Source: Phoronis australis (lineage: Eukaryota > Phoronida > Phoronidae). From it: a DNA stretch of 64,000 nt. Under the pieces are notes generated by a model that saw only the letters and a program-made list of their open reading frames with translations, ran no database searches and was not told the DNA's origin. This document shows, piece by piece, positions 1 to 11,711 of this stretch. The DNA is taken from contig NMRA01000010.1 in assembly GCA_002633005.1 (NCBI GenBank), positions 551,252 to 615,251 of the forward strand. The letters run 5' to 3'. Every line of letters starts with the position of its first letter. The first letter of the stretch is position 1. The translations under genes and the position numbers were made by a program.

Positions 1-203
1 GGCTACCCTGTCTTATGAAACAAAAAGCAATAGTTAACACTAATAACTTGAAAGCGGATAATTAACATTTTGTCATATGGTACTTATAGAAGCCACTATT
101 TTACAACTGACCAGTTGGCAGGGTTAGTTTTTCTGAAAAATGAATGTTCATCTCATTGAGTATTTATGGGAAGAATAAACAAATGAGTCATGTGAACACA
201 GAC

Positions 204-325
204 CTCCTCAGGCCCCTCCTGTTGGGCAGCTGTGTCAGGTTCTTCTGGTGTCGGGTCAGGGGTCACTTCCTGTCTAGTGCCAGCCTCTGTCTGATGACTC
301 AGCAGATCAAAAACAATCAAAGAAC
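204..325 (-). CDS. SEC23IP: SEC23IP exon 12 (leftmost in window)
   Basis: The exon completes GHSLGS, then reads [14 protein letters not shown] (human LILFDILTNQ) and an acidic, Pro-rich stretch ending EGPEE. I placed the donor at GTCTGT (203-198), which keeps phase 0. It is a weak site and the exact end is less certain than the start. Later exons lie outside the window. Confidence 0.85.
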
Positions 326-3300
326 CTGAAATGTATGAGATTAGCCATCAAGCAGCCAATTTACAACACACTGAGTTACCAATAAAAAATAATTTTGCTT
401 TTTCTTCAACTAGTACAACAAAGAAGGGAAACTTTACTTTGCTGACATAACCAGTAGAGCAGTAATTCAGGAGACAAATTCAGTTAATATTTAAAATATC
501 CAAACTAATGAAAAGCAAGGCAAAGCCACTGTATAAACCAGAGGACAACTCTTTTGTATTATACAGCCATGGCAATTTTGTAACAAGCACACTGCAAGAA
601 CACCTGTAAAATGAAAAGACAGCTGTTTTCACTGCAATTACTTCTATACTACTTTCCTATAGCTACAAAAGAAAATCCCAGCTCGAGTCCTATAATGAAA
701 TGTCCATAACAACGGAATTTCCATGATCACTCATGATCAAACATCAAATGAATGAACACAAATAAAAACTTAGTTCTTATATTTTTTAATCAATTTTAGC
801 AAACCTAAAGATATTTTTGACAGCAAATATTCGAATAAATGTGACAATTTTATCCAAAGCCCATACTTGATGACCCCTAGGGGTAGACTACAACACTGAA
901 TTTGAAGCTCTACCGTTGTTAAATAAGCCAACTTGGAATATTTAATAATCTGCATCTATCAAATACATCCATGCACATACTAAAATACAACAAAAATATG
1001 AAATAAAGTTGGAATGACAGTTTGCATTTAGGTATTAATTTCAGGTCCAATAATCACCAATAAAAACCAAGCCGCACCTAAACTGTGCCCTGTGAGCGAC
1101 ACTTGACCCCTAAATGAGGGATTCCTCTCCAAGAAGACACTGTAGAGCCTATTGATTTCACTTCCCACAGTCTGAGCGATCTGCTGGCAGTAACGAGGAC
1201 TTGAGTAGAACAAGATGTCCAACAGTGTGTTATTGGTGAAGTGGCGTAGCTTGGGTATACTGCGCAGAGTGATCGACTTCAGTTGTCTGAAAACAGTGAA
1301 ACAAGGGCAATTAACGACAACAATGGATACCAGAAAATGGTTCCTGAGCGTACGCCCATGATTTCCTTTTCCCATAACACGTAGACTAAACTGTAGTAAT
1401 TTTTATAAATAATTGGTGCCAAGTAAAAGTGAATGAATGAAGTCACAACACAACTTGCACGGGTTTTATTCATTTTGTGACAGATGTCCACAAGTTTTCC
1501 CTTGTGACTTCTCAAGTTTTTCTGGTATTCCATGATGACTGCACACAGGGTAGGACTAAGTACCAAAGAATTTCCTATATCAAAAAAATCGTAGAACGGA
1601 CAATCTACATTTATGACAGTCACAAAATATTACAGCTAGTATTAATTCAATGATAGCCTGATCCATAATCAAACTATGGCCATCTCAAAAACCTCCTTAT
1701 TGAAATGCATGCCTGTGAAATTATAAGGTAAAAAAGTTGACTAGCCACACCTTTGCCAAAAACGGCCACCTTAAGTGTCAGAGCAAAATAAATTGTACCA
1801 GTGGACAAGAGGGGATTCCACAAGAACTATCTCATGCAATGTCTCTCCATCCACACACGTAATGTCTCTATGTCTCTGTGCAATAAGCTGCACCTGTACA
1901 TGATGTAGGCTAGCTTACCTGTCTACACCTGTGGCGTCACCGTGTAGCGAATCATACCAGTACACAGGTAAGAACTCTACTCTGCCTACCCTGCCCTCTT
2001 CCAGGTAAGGCTTGAAGTGAGAGTTCATCAGCTGAATAGAGATTGAACGGAAGTCATCCACTGTAACAAAGACAATGTCTCGTTCACTGATCAGTCCATA
2101 GCATGAGGAAATCATAAAATGACAGAACAAATGTAACGTATACCACTGCTAGTAACATTTATTTTGATAGGATCAGCATATGCATACAGATCTATCATAC
2201 AGATCTATCATACAGATCTATCACACAGATCTATTGACAGAAGATGAAATAATCCTCTTTCTCTTTTATTTTATTCACAAACTATATTATCATGGTGTAC
2301 ACACCGCGGAGCTACTCTGTTAGAAGTACAACGCTTGCAACTATTGCAGGTTAAAATTTCAGAAGTTAGTTATGAATACCCAATAATGATCTACAACATT
2401 ATAGCAGGATTCATTTTGAGTACACATCCCACGCATTATAATTCCTGGTACATCAGTGTGATGACTAAACATGACATAAGCATCTCTAAACCACACATTC
2501 AATCTACAAAGACTTAATGACCCACAATAATATTTTTCTGAAACACACCCTGACATAGCTAGCATACACCACTCACCACACTCCACAATACTTCTGAAGC
2601 GCATGTCACAGATGGGTCCGATGCCATGAACTACGAAGACTAGGTGATCCACCTGACTAGGCTCACCTGTAAACACAAAGACTCAGGTGCGACATCCAGC
2701 AAAAGGTGAACAACACAAGTCTAGACTCCTCAGTGCATTTTGAAATTTTAGCAAGATAGTCGACATACTCCTCCGTGACAAATAACACAATGTTTTAACA
2801 AATTTAGAACTTTGTGGAACATTGTCATGAACAAAGCGAATTTCATAAAAATATCACACATGAAATCGCATACAATATTTGTGACCATGTGGGTTAGCTT
2901 TAAGACCTGCAAACGTATTTAAAAATAGAAATACCTGAGTACTGTTTAGAAATATTTTCACGTCCTATATTATATTTTCATGGCCTTATATCATATTCGT
3001 GTCACAATTTTGTGTTGTCTTCTAAAACACCACTCACCATCCTCAATGTTATCAAATTCACCAATGCCTCTTCGCACGACCATTGGTCTGTACTGGTCAG
3101 CCTGAAAACACTTGAAAAGTCATGCGGAGCAAGAGATTTCTATCAATGACTTATGTACTAAGTATGCTAGACATTTGCTGAGACACTTGCCAAAAAACAG
3201 TTGAGTATTTTGGGCATTATGTACTGTTTTTTTATAATTCAAAATTCTGGCATAGCTGTTCAATCATTTTACTAGTATGCGCTAATAACGAGACGCGCTC

Positions 3301-6300
3301 AGCCGTGAAACACTGGTGACATCTTGTGGTACACACCGGTGGGATTTCACGACACATAAGAAACCGCCACTTACAGGTTTCATAGATAAAAGAACATGTC
3401 TGAAATAATTAAGATTTTGCATAAGTAAAAAGGTGTCACATTTCCTACAATTTACTAATAAACTGAATTGTATTCCAATAGGCAATTGTTACCCAAAAGG
3501 CAATTTTACAGAGGCACTGCTGGTCAAAAGCAATTGGAGACATTAAAAATACTCGTTAAAATAGACAGCTTTGTTGAAGGCCGGTTCACAGTGAGTTACA
3601 TTTGTTTAACCATTTTAACAGTAACTGTTTATAATTTTAAAAATTAAACAGGACTTGTAATGAGCAATGACAAAAAGAGGGAAAATTTACAGGTGACGTA
3701 TCCTTCTATAAATGTATAGGCTGATGAGATAGAAATATTTTTGTGTTGTAAAACTTAACTGCAAGAAATGCTTTATGATGAATAAAATCAATAATGATAG
3801 AAAGAGACATAAAAGAGAAAACTGGAAATTAAAATGAGAAAATCCTCTTAAAAGAGGCAAATTACGATTAAAGCTACTGCAAAAGAGATGCTATATGTAT
3901 GTAGATTGTTTCATCAATGGTATCATCAACACAACACGCCATGTTTCGACACGCAATTACTGTTCCACCTCTACACCTTCCTTAACAGCTATGTGCACTA
4001 AAAAGTACCCTAACTGGTGTTGCGGTGAAGTGGAGTTTTTTTTGGTCACAAACTGGCCTTCCCAAGTACTGTGAACACACATCACTTAAAGAGTATCTGC
4101 GTGACTTACAGCCGTTGTTCCAAATTCATCTGGCATTGCTGACGGTCTGAAGTGTACAATGACTTTAGGATTATGCATGACGATCGTCTCACCACCAGGG
4201 AACTCCAGTCTTTTGTGCCACACTTGAGTCAGTATGGCGTTCCTGTATTCCTCCTGAAGAGTAATTACATTAATTTCTAAAGTCAAATAATACCAGTACA
4301 TACAGCAAGTCTTGTAATAACAAAGTCCTAAGCCAGACCACCACAAAGTAACAACAAGTGCCAACATTGGTACACCATGAATAACGAACAACAGCCAATA
4401 ACTATTACACCCACAAAACAGAAATGGACCACATGACTTCACTTAACAAATCACTTAAGACAATTAAAACAAGAATCAAAGACAGAATAATGGCAACATG
4501 CAACACATTGATGCTGAATCAGACCACCAGGAATGCTTCAACAATCAGATCCTTTACAGAGAGTTCTTCGAAAGCAGCATGTTTATCTTACACAGGACTA
4601 CTGCACACAGCTAATGTCACCATTAATCAATTGTTTTATACAATGGAGACTTGATTACCTCTAGTTTTGACGCGAAATCTTCAGTATAGGGCACAAACCG
4701 TCCATCAGACTCCTGCTTGTAAAACCAAGAGCATCGGCGTACCTCAGTGTCCTCTTCAATCCAATAGATGGCAGTGCGTGTCCTGCTCTGTAAGTCGACA
4801 TCATAGCGACCACCATCTGTAGCTACGACGTCAACTTCTCTACCAATGCGCACTATCAACAGAGAACACAGGCATCATGTTAATTAGTGAATTCAATGTG
4901 TACATTGACCCATGATCAATAAAGACTTGATCTGAAAATTACTCAATTGCGTCGCTTTCAATTTGAAAGTTAAGTACACTGAATTTGTGCAACGCGATTG
5001 GTCAATTTTTAGAAGTCTCGAGTAAAGTTTGGTGGCTGAAGACCCAGAATTTCCATACCTCATTTTTGTGAAGTTTTATAAAAACGAGAGGTTTATACAA
5101 ATCCAAGGCTAAAAATGTTCGATACCAAACATGAGTTACAGTTGAAGGGGTTTTCACAGACAAGTTAGCCAATTCTATTACAGTTCACCAAGCTTCGTCT
5201 AGTTTATGACAAAAACCTAATAGGATACCGAACAAAAAGTAACACAAAACATGACATAATCATTTGTTTTCAAATAACACGGAATATTAAATAATATAAT
5301 CATTTGTCTGAAAATAAACCAAAAGTTTCGCTCAGTAATTTCAGCGATTTATGAAAAGCAAAGTCGTGGTAATATACAAGCAATGTGTTTTATTTAATAT
5401 ATCACCACTAACTTTAAAAAAAGCAGCATGGCCTACAGGGATAAGTGCTTGTACATCCTTTACTCAAGGAAGTGGGCTCGAGTCCCAATAGGGTACACTG
5501 CTAGACCCTCGAGTCACGTTTCTAGATATGAGCTCCTCAGCTCAGTTTTAACTATATATTAATAAGTATAAAAATGACTCCAGGTGATCAGTGCAACAGA
5601 CGCATCAAAGCACCTGCAACTATTATTTTTTAAACACGTACTTGCACACCAAGCCTCTTCCAACTTCATAGAGTCAATGACTGAGAAGGCCCTCCATACA
5701 TCCCGACCTTCGACCTCCTTCCTGTAGAACCAGTGGTGTTGAACTGGTCTAGGAAAGACAAAATCAAGGTGATAAACTCAGGGGAACAGGAACTGTTTGA
5801 GGAATAACAATCCAATAGTACCATACTCATCCTTGTTAACACCCAGAGCATGTGAACTGGGAAGCAAAATTTTTGGGAAAGGGTATTTACGCGAATGATT
5901 GATTTGAGTGAACACATCGAAACTGGTGCCCATATTATGAGAGTACAGGTAAATCCCACCCGAATATGGCACTGGAAGTGTTCTTTAATCAGCTGTTAAA
6001 CGGTTTCGTGCAATTGGGAGCTAAACTTCGCATGAGAAGGGTACTCAGAAAGACATAAGCGCCTTCAGGGAAGACCCTATCGCATAAATTGGGCGAGGGC
6101 ATTAAATTAATCATGGGTGTTTAAAGGTGAAAATTTGGAAATTTCGCTGGATGACAGCAAGAAATAAATGAAAACAACACATAAAGTAAACACTCATTCA
6201 TTGAGCTATGCTTTTAACAGTTGGACATCAAACAGACAAGACACACTCATCCAAAAAAAAGCAGTTGAGCCAATCAATTTCAGAGATTGCTACACAGATG

Positions 6301-9300
6301 TCAAATGGTGTGATTTCTATTTAAAGTATGATAAGTCCAAAATGGAATTTAACAAGGTAAATAATTATGGCCAGATGTCAGTATTTGAGAGCCAGTGAAA
6401 TGCAGACACTGGTGTCAGAACATTGACATGAATGCCAAGTAACAAAAAACATTGGAATAACAAAACATTTCGTGTTTTAGTTGTAATAGAAAATGCGATT
6501 GTTTATGGCGATATTGAGTACAAGGCAGTGACTACCACATGCGGAATGAATACAGGTGAGATTCGACAAGTTCAGAATTGTATAGAACATAATTACATGA
6601 CATAAACTTTGGAAATATAAAATTAGGACTATTTTATTTTTAAACAGTCAATTTATGCATGCTCATTCCTATTTTACGGATTTTGTAGTATTCAGAGCAA
6701 TATTTGTTCTGGGAGCCTAATAAATACAATACCTGTATTGTGATTGATTGAGACCGGCCATAGCTGAGGTTGGTGCATATATTTCTGGCTGTGGCGCAAC
6801 TGGAGTCTGGTCACTGAATTCACTGTATGCTGGAGGGTTGTCTGGGACAAACATGGAGTTTGGGGGAAAGGCTGTTTGTGTGGGAGGTGGTCCACTCAAA
6901 GGAGGGACGCTCATGGGGGGTGGACCACTCATGGCAGGAGGAGTGGGACCGCTCATTGGGGGAGGGAGAGCATTTATAGGAGGATGTGGGCCACTGATAG
7001 GGGCCATCATGGGAGGAGCAGGGCCAGAGTTTGCATATGTCCCGGCTGGTGGGGGAGCGTAACGTGGTGGCCCCTGTTGTCGGCGAAAACTTTGTGGTGG
7101 ACCTGAAACAACAAGAAAGATACATCACATCCATTATTTAGTTTAACTTAGGTACAGAAAAATGAAAACTGGAATTTACTGAGTGAAGTTGTCAGTGTTT
7201 AGGACCTGTTCATGCTAATAATACCACACCACACTACGGATTTATAACCACTGACAACTCTGTAAATCTGTGCAAACTTATGCTTGATTAACCTCCCTAC
7301 TTGGTTAAACACTGCATAGTTAAACACACCACAAGCATGTTTTTTCACATTGTTTCCGATTACTACAAGAACACGGGAAAACTTACAGTATTTTGCAGGC
7401 AACTCAGACAAAAAAGACAGACTTCTAAAAACTCTGCCAAGAAATGATGATATTTGATAAATTCTAGACATTAAATGAAAAACCGCTGCAATGTTTTGTC
7501 ATCAGTACAAAATGGAGGTTCAAAATGTCCGTAATTGCTGTCCCCATTTATCTATAAGAAACAATGATAATTCTACAACAAATCAGCAAAGCAAGAAAAA
7601 CTGCTTCTGAGTTGTAATCTGGAGCAATGAATGCATTTCTTGACTATTTTGAAATAGAAACTAGTATTCATGGGCATTTCAAGACAACTTGGAATACAGA
7701 ACATGAGCAATGCAGAAAACTGAAATACGCCCGTGGCTGCACCAAAAAGGGTTGCTTTTAGGGGAGTTTATTAGTATCATAAAAATGGTCACTAGACAAT
7801 GCAAAGTACATCAAAACCAACTGTGAATTGAAAGAAATAGTTGTCTCCTTAATAGAGACTCATTTTCCAAATTTCACGAAAATCCGTCGTCAGCTTCATA
7901 GGAACACATCAGCCAAATCTCATTGACGCCCTGAAAAGTGTTTAGGAGATACAGCAGCGGACGCCTGGACAGCAGCGACATAAATATGCACCCACATGTG
8001 TATATTTGGGGCATAAAAATGTGAAACAAAACTTCAACAAAGAGAACACCAGGGGAGCTAGTGAACACCTCTCACTTGACTGCAGCTGTATGTGTAACAA
8101 TGCTTCAAGTATGTAATGGAGTTCATGTATGTAATGGTGGACTGGGCAAGGTATTCAAAAATTAATTACATTGCATAGTACGGTAGTTTGGGAAAAAATA
8201 CTGCCTCGGCACAGTCATCAAAATTTTGAAGCAAACATTTAGGTCAAATACTTTGATGATTCCCTATGAACTTCCTCTTGAATTCCTTCTCTATTTTTGC
8301 AAGCACTTTTAATTGACAAAGCAGGACCAATTTGAAGAAATTGATCAATCTTTAAAAAATATACATTACTTGCTTTAACTTTGTACCAAAGATAGATACC
8401 AAGCAATCGCGTCGACTGATACAAGATAAAAACATTGCAAGGTGGAGCGCTAGTCATCTGAACATTGTAAAAAACTGTACTCTCATCAATGAAAACATTA
8501 CTCTGTTAAATTTCACAAAGAACGTGTTTGGTAGAAAGAGATGAAAACAAAAAACACACTTCAGTATTTCTGCAGAGAGAGAGTATGCCGCTGGGCTGAT
8601 ATTGGCATACATTTATTTTAACCATTTTGAAATTTCAGCCTGGGGATGAAGAAACAATAAAATATACACTTGGTGCCATCACAGTTAGTGTCCAGATTAC
8701 AACACACAGGGAAATTACTGAAAACAAATACAGTCAAGAAACACTGCTAAAACACATTCAAATCAAGATAGTACACTTTTCAGAATGACACACTTACCTG
8801 ATGGTGGCCCAGCCATGGGTGGAGGACCTCCCATAGACGGTGCACCACTGACTGGTGGATCTCCATTACTGGCTGCACCGTAGAAAGGTTGTGTCATCAT
8901 TGTGTGAGGAGTTACCTCAGCAGGGGGAGGAGTAGCTGAGGCGGGGGGCTGGCCAAAACCAGAGATTGGCGGTTGTCCTGCCATATTGGGTATTTGGGGT
9001 GGAGTGGCGCTGGCAGGTGGGCGTACTTGTTGGCTGCAAATGACCATCATTTGTAAGGTGAAGAAAGTCAATGAATGAAATTACAGTCAAGGCAAAAAAG
9101 AGCTGTTTGCATATATTTTGAGTAAATACTAGGTATGACAATGACTAGGATTTAAACCATGGCTGACAGACAATCACAGCAGCATTCATAATCATTTAAG
9201 CAATTTTCTCACGACAGGCCCAAATTTGTTTAAGAGTCATCAGAAGATGATAAGATACACGCTGTGATTAACACTTTGTTGATTACTACTAAGTAACTCT

Positions 9301-11427
9301 AAGCCAAATAAAAATTATCAAATCAAAAACATGCATCATCGATCATAACAATAAAGTTAAACACATCATAAAATGTAACTGGAAACAAACCTTGCTATTG
9401 GCTGGTTCTGACTAGACACAGGGTGTGCCTTGTATCCCACTTGAGCGAAGGGGTCGTTTGACTGTTGAGACTGAGTTTGAAAGTACGTGAAGGTCGCTGG
9501 TTCCGATGCAGACGTATTCGCTGAATCTGGAGGGGTCTGACCAATGAAACTGTCCGCTTCAGCCTCCATGTCTATAATGAACAAACTGGTTTTTAACATG
9601 GGGCAGAAATACTAGCAGTGCTAATGCGACCTCAGATTGTGTTTGGTGAACTGGAAAGAATCCCAAGTCGCCACAGTGAGTATTAAAATCAGTTAATAAT
9701 TCCCCCCGAAATTTGTTTCAAAGGTTGTGGTGACTCCAAACTTTAAATCCATACATTTAACAGCTTTGGTTCACAATTGTGCCATTTATTTCATGAAATC
9801 AGTGAAGCCGGCAGCAAACATCAACCACACTGTCAAATTACAACAGGAAGTAAACAGAAATTGAAGAGGTACGCGTAACTTTCTGAGAACCGAGTGTGCC
9901 ACAAGCAAGTTTCAACAATCACATTAGTCTTATCTGTAATGCCAATTTCTGCCAATTACTTACTGAAGGATCGGCAAAAAAGAAGGTACCAATGGTTGAG
10001 GCTCTATCTCGTGGTACTGGAAGCTGACACATGAGATCGCTCCACAAATTTCACAGCAGAATTACACTACAATGGCATATCTTTTAGGTTCGAGGAGAAG
10101 CGTAGTTTTTAATGACATGTCAAGTTTTTGTTTGTACAGCTTTTTTACCTGGATTATCGCTCTAAAACTGTATACATAAACAGCTTGATACCAACTCCAA
10201 GACAAACTTAACACACACCTTCGAGAGGAAATTTGAGGCTACGTGAACACCCGAGGTGTTTCACATGTACTGCAGTTAACAGAAAGAAGAGCTGAAAGTT
10301 GAAACATGCGATTGAGAAACTGCGAGTCACATTAGGAGTGGATTGAAAAGACCAAGTAAGCCACCAGATCGGGTTAACTTGGTCTGGTTACATGGTCCAA
10401 TCTCGTAGACCAAGTAAACTCTTTCACCCGAGTTGCAGTCTACCGTTAAAATCTGANAAAAAAACAAGTGAACAATATTTTGATGACCAAGGCGTGGGCC
10501 GAAACTGTTAAGCACCCAGCGTGTTCCATTTGTCTGCTGCGTTTTTCCTTTGGCCTAACAGATGTCGGTTAGTGCCTGGGACAAATAGATACATTGCATA
10601 AACAATCCCTGGGTTGCTTTTTGTTCCGTCTGAAGAAAATTTAATTTCGAAAATATCTTCTGAAAATGAACAAAAAAGTGCATTAGTAAAATCAACAAGT
10701 TTTTAAGTGGTCTCAAAAAAACAGTCGGTAAATGCATTAATTTTAGTCTCAGTTCTTCCACGCGTGTTTCTCCCGAGAGGTTAGTACCTAACGTGCAGAC
10801 GAGCGTTCAAATTGGAACGCTAAGTCCCGCGTGGCAGCGCTGCACGCGAAACAAGATGGCGGACGACCTTTGGAGACTGACGACGAGAGGTAATCGGACT
10901 ATAGTAACACAACAATTCTATAAAGGTAAGTCTTTATTTCAGCAAAGAATTTACAATAGTCCGTAGTGATTTTCAATTAAATATAATGCAAAATGTGCCA
11001 AAACGTCCGATAATTAGGTCACTTGACTGTACTTAACTAAGGTCAAGCTGTGTTTGGCAGACCTGGTCACTATGTCTATGAAACTGTGGCAAACATTCAG
11101 ATTTTAACAGTAGACTACAACTAGGGCGTAGGAGATCATCGGGTCAACAAGCTTGGACAGTGTATTCAGACCAGGTTCACACCGTCTGGTGGCTTACTTA
11201 ACTTGGCCTACAACTGAGAAGTCACAACAGAAATGTTATTGAATGAAAAAGCCGGCTTGTTTCCCTGTCACATATTCACCTGCTGTTATCAACGACTGGT
11301 TATTTTGGACGATGGGAACAAGCAGATTTACACCAGATGTTGCCTCCATGGTCAGACCTCCTCCTGGCGGCATCAGAAGCAATGGAGGGGGTGTTTGTTC
11401 CTTATTTCTGTCACTCCTTGCTGACAT
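204..11427 (-). CDS. SEC23IP: SEC23-interacting protein (p125), 5' twelve coding exons, partial at 3' end
   Basis: SEC23IP binds the COPII coat subunit SEC23 and works at ER exit sites; it belongs to the DDHD / phosphatidic-acid phospholipase A1-like family. Twelve exons joined at GT-AG sites give 669 codons with consistent phases. In order: an acidic, S/T-rich N-terminus (residues 1-110), a P/M/G-rich region (110-312) corresponding to the SEC23-binding part, a WWE-type region (about 312-410, with [27 protein letters not shown]), then the lipase-like core with FVVHGIGP (about 490) and GHSLG (about 625-629). The human protein is about 1000 residues, so the SAM domain and the DDHD end lie beyond the left edge. 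The start at 11427 was chosen because the exon matches the family N-terminus and splices in phase to the conserved exon 2; the ATG at 9569 in exon 2 would drop 50 residues. SEC23IP is separated from DDHD1 and DDHD2 by its Pro-rich N-terminus and its MCMBP neighbour. Whether it is catalytically active cannot be told from this. Confidence 0.95.
326..1077 (-). other. SEC23IP: SEC23IP intron 11
   Basis: A 752-bp AT-rich intron that splits the GHSLG codons. Nothing else is recognised. Confidence 0.85.
1078..1286 (-). CDS. SEC23IP: SEC23IP exon 11 (to GHSLG lipase motif)
   Basis: The exon encodes [20 protein letters not shown] and ends at TGHSL plus the first base of the next Gly codon. The nucleophile motif GxSxG is therefore split across the intron. 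The donor is GTGCGG. Confidence 0.96.
1919..2060 (-). CDS. SEC23IP: SEC23IP exon 10
   Basis: The exon encodes [32 protein letters not shown] and DATGVD, aligning with human VDDFRVVSLKLLRTHF and VEFLPVHWHSSLGGDATGVD. The donor is GTAAGC. Confidence 0.97.
2183..2234 (+). repeat. 13-bp tandem repeat, 4 copies
   Basis: Four units of CATACAGATCTAT, the last with one change, in SEC23IP intron 9. Confidence 0.95.
2577..2666 (-). CDS. SEC23IP: SEC23IP exon 9 (VHGIG motif)
   Basis: The exon encodes [16 protein letters not shown] and [17 protein letters not shown] is the conserved start of the DDHD-family lipase-like core. The donor GTGAGT interrupts a glycine/valine codon. Confidence 0.97.
3038..3101 (-). 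CDS. SEC23IP: SEC23IP exon 8 (short linker)
   Basis: A 64-nt exon encoding [20 protein letters not shown], corresponding to human RPRVVKRGIDDNLDEIPDG. It is too short to stand out as an open frame, but both splice sites and both phases fit. Confidence 0.93.
4110..4253 (-). CDS. SEC23IP: SEC23IP exon 7
   Basis: Forty-eight codons, including [20 protein letters not shown] and [10 protein letters not shown], one of the most conserved stretches of the family. The acceptor is CTTCAG and the donor is GTAAGT. Confidence 0.97.
4659..4852 (-). CDS. SEC23IP: SEC23IP exon 6 (WWE region)
   Basis: The exon encodes [23 protein letters not shown] and [15 protein letters not shown], nearly colinear with human [22 protein letters not shown] and RFIPYTEEFSEKLE. 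The donor GTAATC follows a complete codon. Confidence 0.96.
5422..5502 (+). mobile_element. tRNA-like sequence, probable SINE head
   Basis: An A-box-like TGGCCTACAGGGATAAGTGC is followed by an anticodon-arm-like TCCT/AGGA stem with a 7-nt loop and a T-arm (TGGG, CTCGAGT, CCCA) holding the B box. AGCAG and CTGCT could pair as a remnant acceptor stem. No full tRNA fold results, so a tRNA-derived SINE or pseudogene is likelier. It lies in SEC23IP intron 5. Confidence 0.5.
5642..5748 (-). CDS. SEC23IP: SEC23IP exon 5 (WWE-region start)
   Basis: The exon encodes [18 protein letters not shown] and [14 protein letters not shown], matching human PVQPHWFYCKEVEYKQLW and FSVFDSLNLEEIY. The donor is GTACGT and the exon ends in phase 1. 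Confidence 0.95.
6733..7102 (-). CDS. SEC23IP: SEC23IP exon 4 (Pro/Met-rich, PPPMSGP repeats)
   Basis: The longest coding exon here. It carries degenerate MSGPxPP/MSGPPPM repeats, then [11 protein letters not shown] and ends QSQYR. Its G-rich complement makes open frames on the plus strand that are only shadows. The donor is GTATTG. Confidence 0.92.
7785..8070 (+). repeat. Dispersed repeat related to the array at 35640
   Basis: Contains TGGTCACTAGACAATGC, AAATCCGTCGTCAGC and AGCTTCATAGGAACACA, followed by a tail matching the end of the 35640-36740 array. It lies in SEC23IP intron 4. Confidence 0.7.
8798..9033 (-). CDS. SEC23IP: SEC23IP exon 3 (Pro-rich)
   Basis: A P/A/G-rich low-complexity exon with repeated PPASATPP and [10 protein letters not shown]. 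It falls in the N-terminal region that contacts SEC23. The acceptor is TTTGCAG and the donor is GTAAGT. Confidence 0.9.
9391..9571 (-). CDS. SEC23IP: SEC23IP exon 2
   Basis: The exon encodes [23 protein letters not shown] and NDPFAQVG, which align with the human DSFLGQT, TFSYFSQ and DPFGNIG motifs. The acceptor is TATAG and the donor is GTTTGT. Confidence 0.92.
10354..10456 (+). repeat. 103-bp inverted repeat, left copy
   Basis: Aligns without gaps to the reverse complement of 11097-11199 at 80 of 103 positions (about 78%). Similarity stops sharply at both ends. An N follows directly at 10457. Confidence 0.8.
10856..10925 (+). other. Possible alternative first exon and YY1-like element
   Basis: CAAGATGGCGG (10852-10862) matches the YY1-type start element. 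The ATG opens [20 protein letters not shown] up to a strong GTAAGT donor and ends in phase 1, the phase MCMBP exon 2 needs. It lies antisense in SEC23IP intron 1. It could be an alternative MCMBP start, an unrelated transcript, or chance. Confidence 0.25.
11097..11199 (-). repeat. 103-bp inverted repeat, right copy
   Basis: Reverse-complement partner of 10354-10456. It lies about 80 bp inside SEC23IP intron 1 from the exon 1 donor. Some 640 bp separate the arms. Confidence 0.8.
11280..11427 (-). CDS. SEC23IP: SEC23IP exon 1 (start codon)
   Basis: The exon begins [15 protein letters not shown] and ends in phase 1 at a GTGAAT donor (11279-11278). The following GVNLLVPI resembles the GTNLL-containing human N-terminus as I remember it. 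It lies 284 bp from the MCMBP start on the other strand. Confidence 0.85.
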
Positions 11428-11711
11428 TCTTACAAAATCAACACGTCGTTTCCGGAAGTGAGCTCATATCCGAGATTAATTGATGATATTACATACCTGT
11501 AAAATAAATGTAACAAATATTATATTTTTATCCATGAAATTTAAAAAAATAATGAGAAATGGACACCAAAAGTCTTACATATTCCCAAATATTAAAGCCA
11601 TTTCTAGTTTTGAGATTATAAAGTCACGTGGAGAAGATTTCCCGCGGTTTCTGTCCCTTTAAAGTTGTTGTTCTCGTCGAAGTGTAGGGTTCATTGTTTT
11701 TGGTCAGAAAT
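11428..11711. promoter_or_regulatory. Probable bidirectional SEC23IP/MCMBP promoter
   Basis: Only 284 bp separate the two divergent start codons. The interval holds an ETS-type core CCGGAAGTG (11452-11460), common in divergent housekeeping promoters, and a CACGTG E-box (11625-11630) within TCACGTG. I see no well-placed TATA box. The transcription starts and factor binding are inferred. Confidence 0.75.

Larger units (their letters stand above)
9572..11279 (-). other. SEC23IP: SEC23IP intron 1
   Basis: A 1.7-kb intron containing both 103-bp inverted repeats, the YY1-like element at 10852-10862 and a CG-richer patch around 10780-10900. One ambiguous base is at 10457. Confidence 0.85.

Noticed and set aside
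6748-7062. Gly-rich plus-strand open frame of 104 residues
   Set aside because: It is the antisense shadow of the Pro/Met-rich SEC23IP exon 4.
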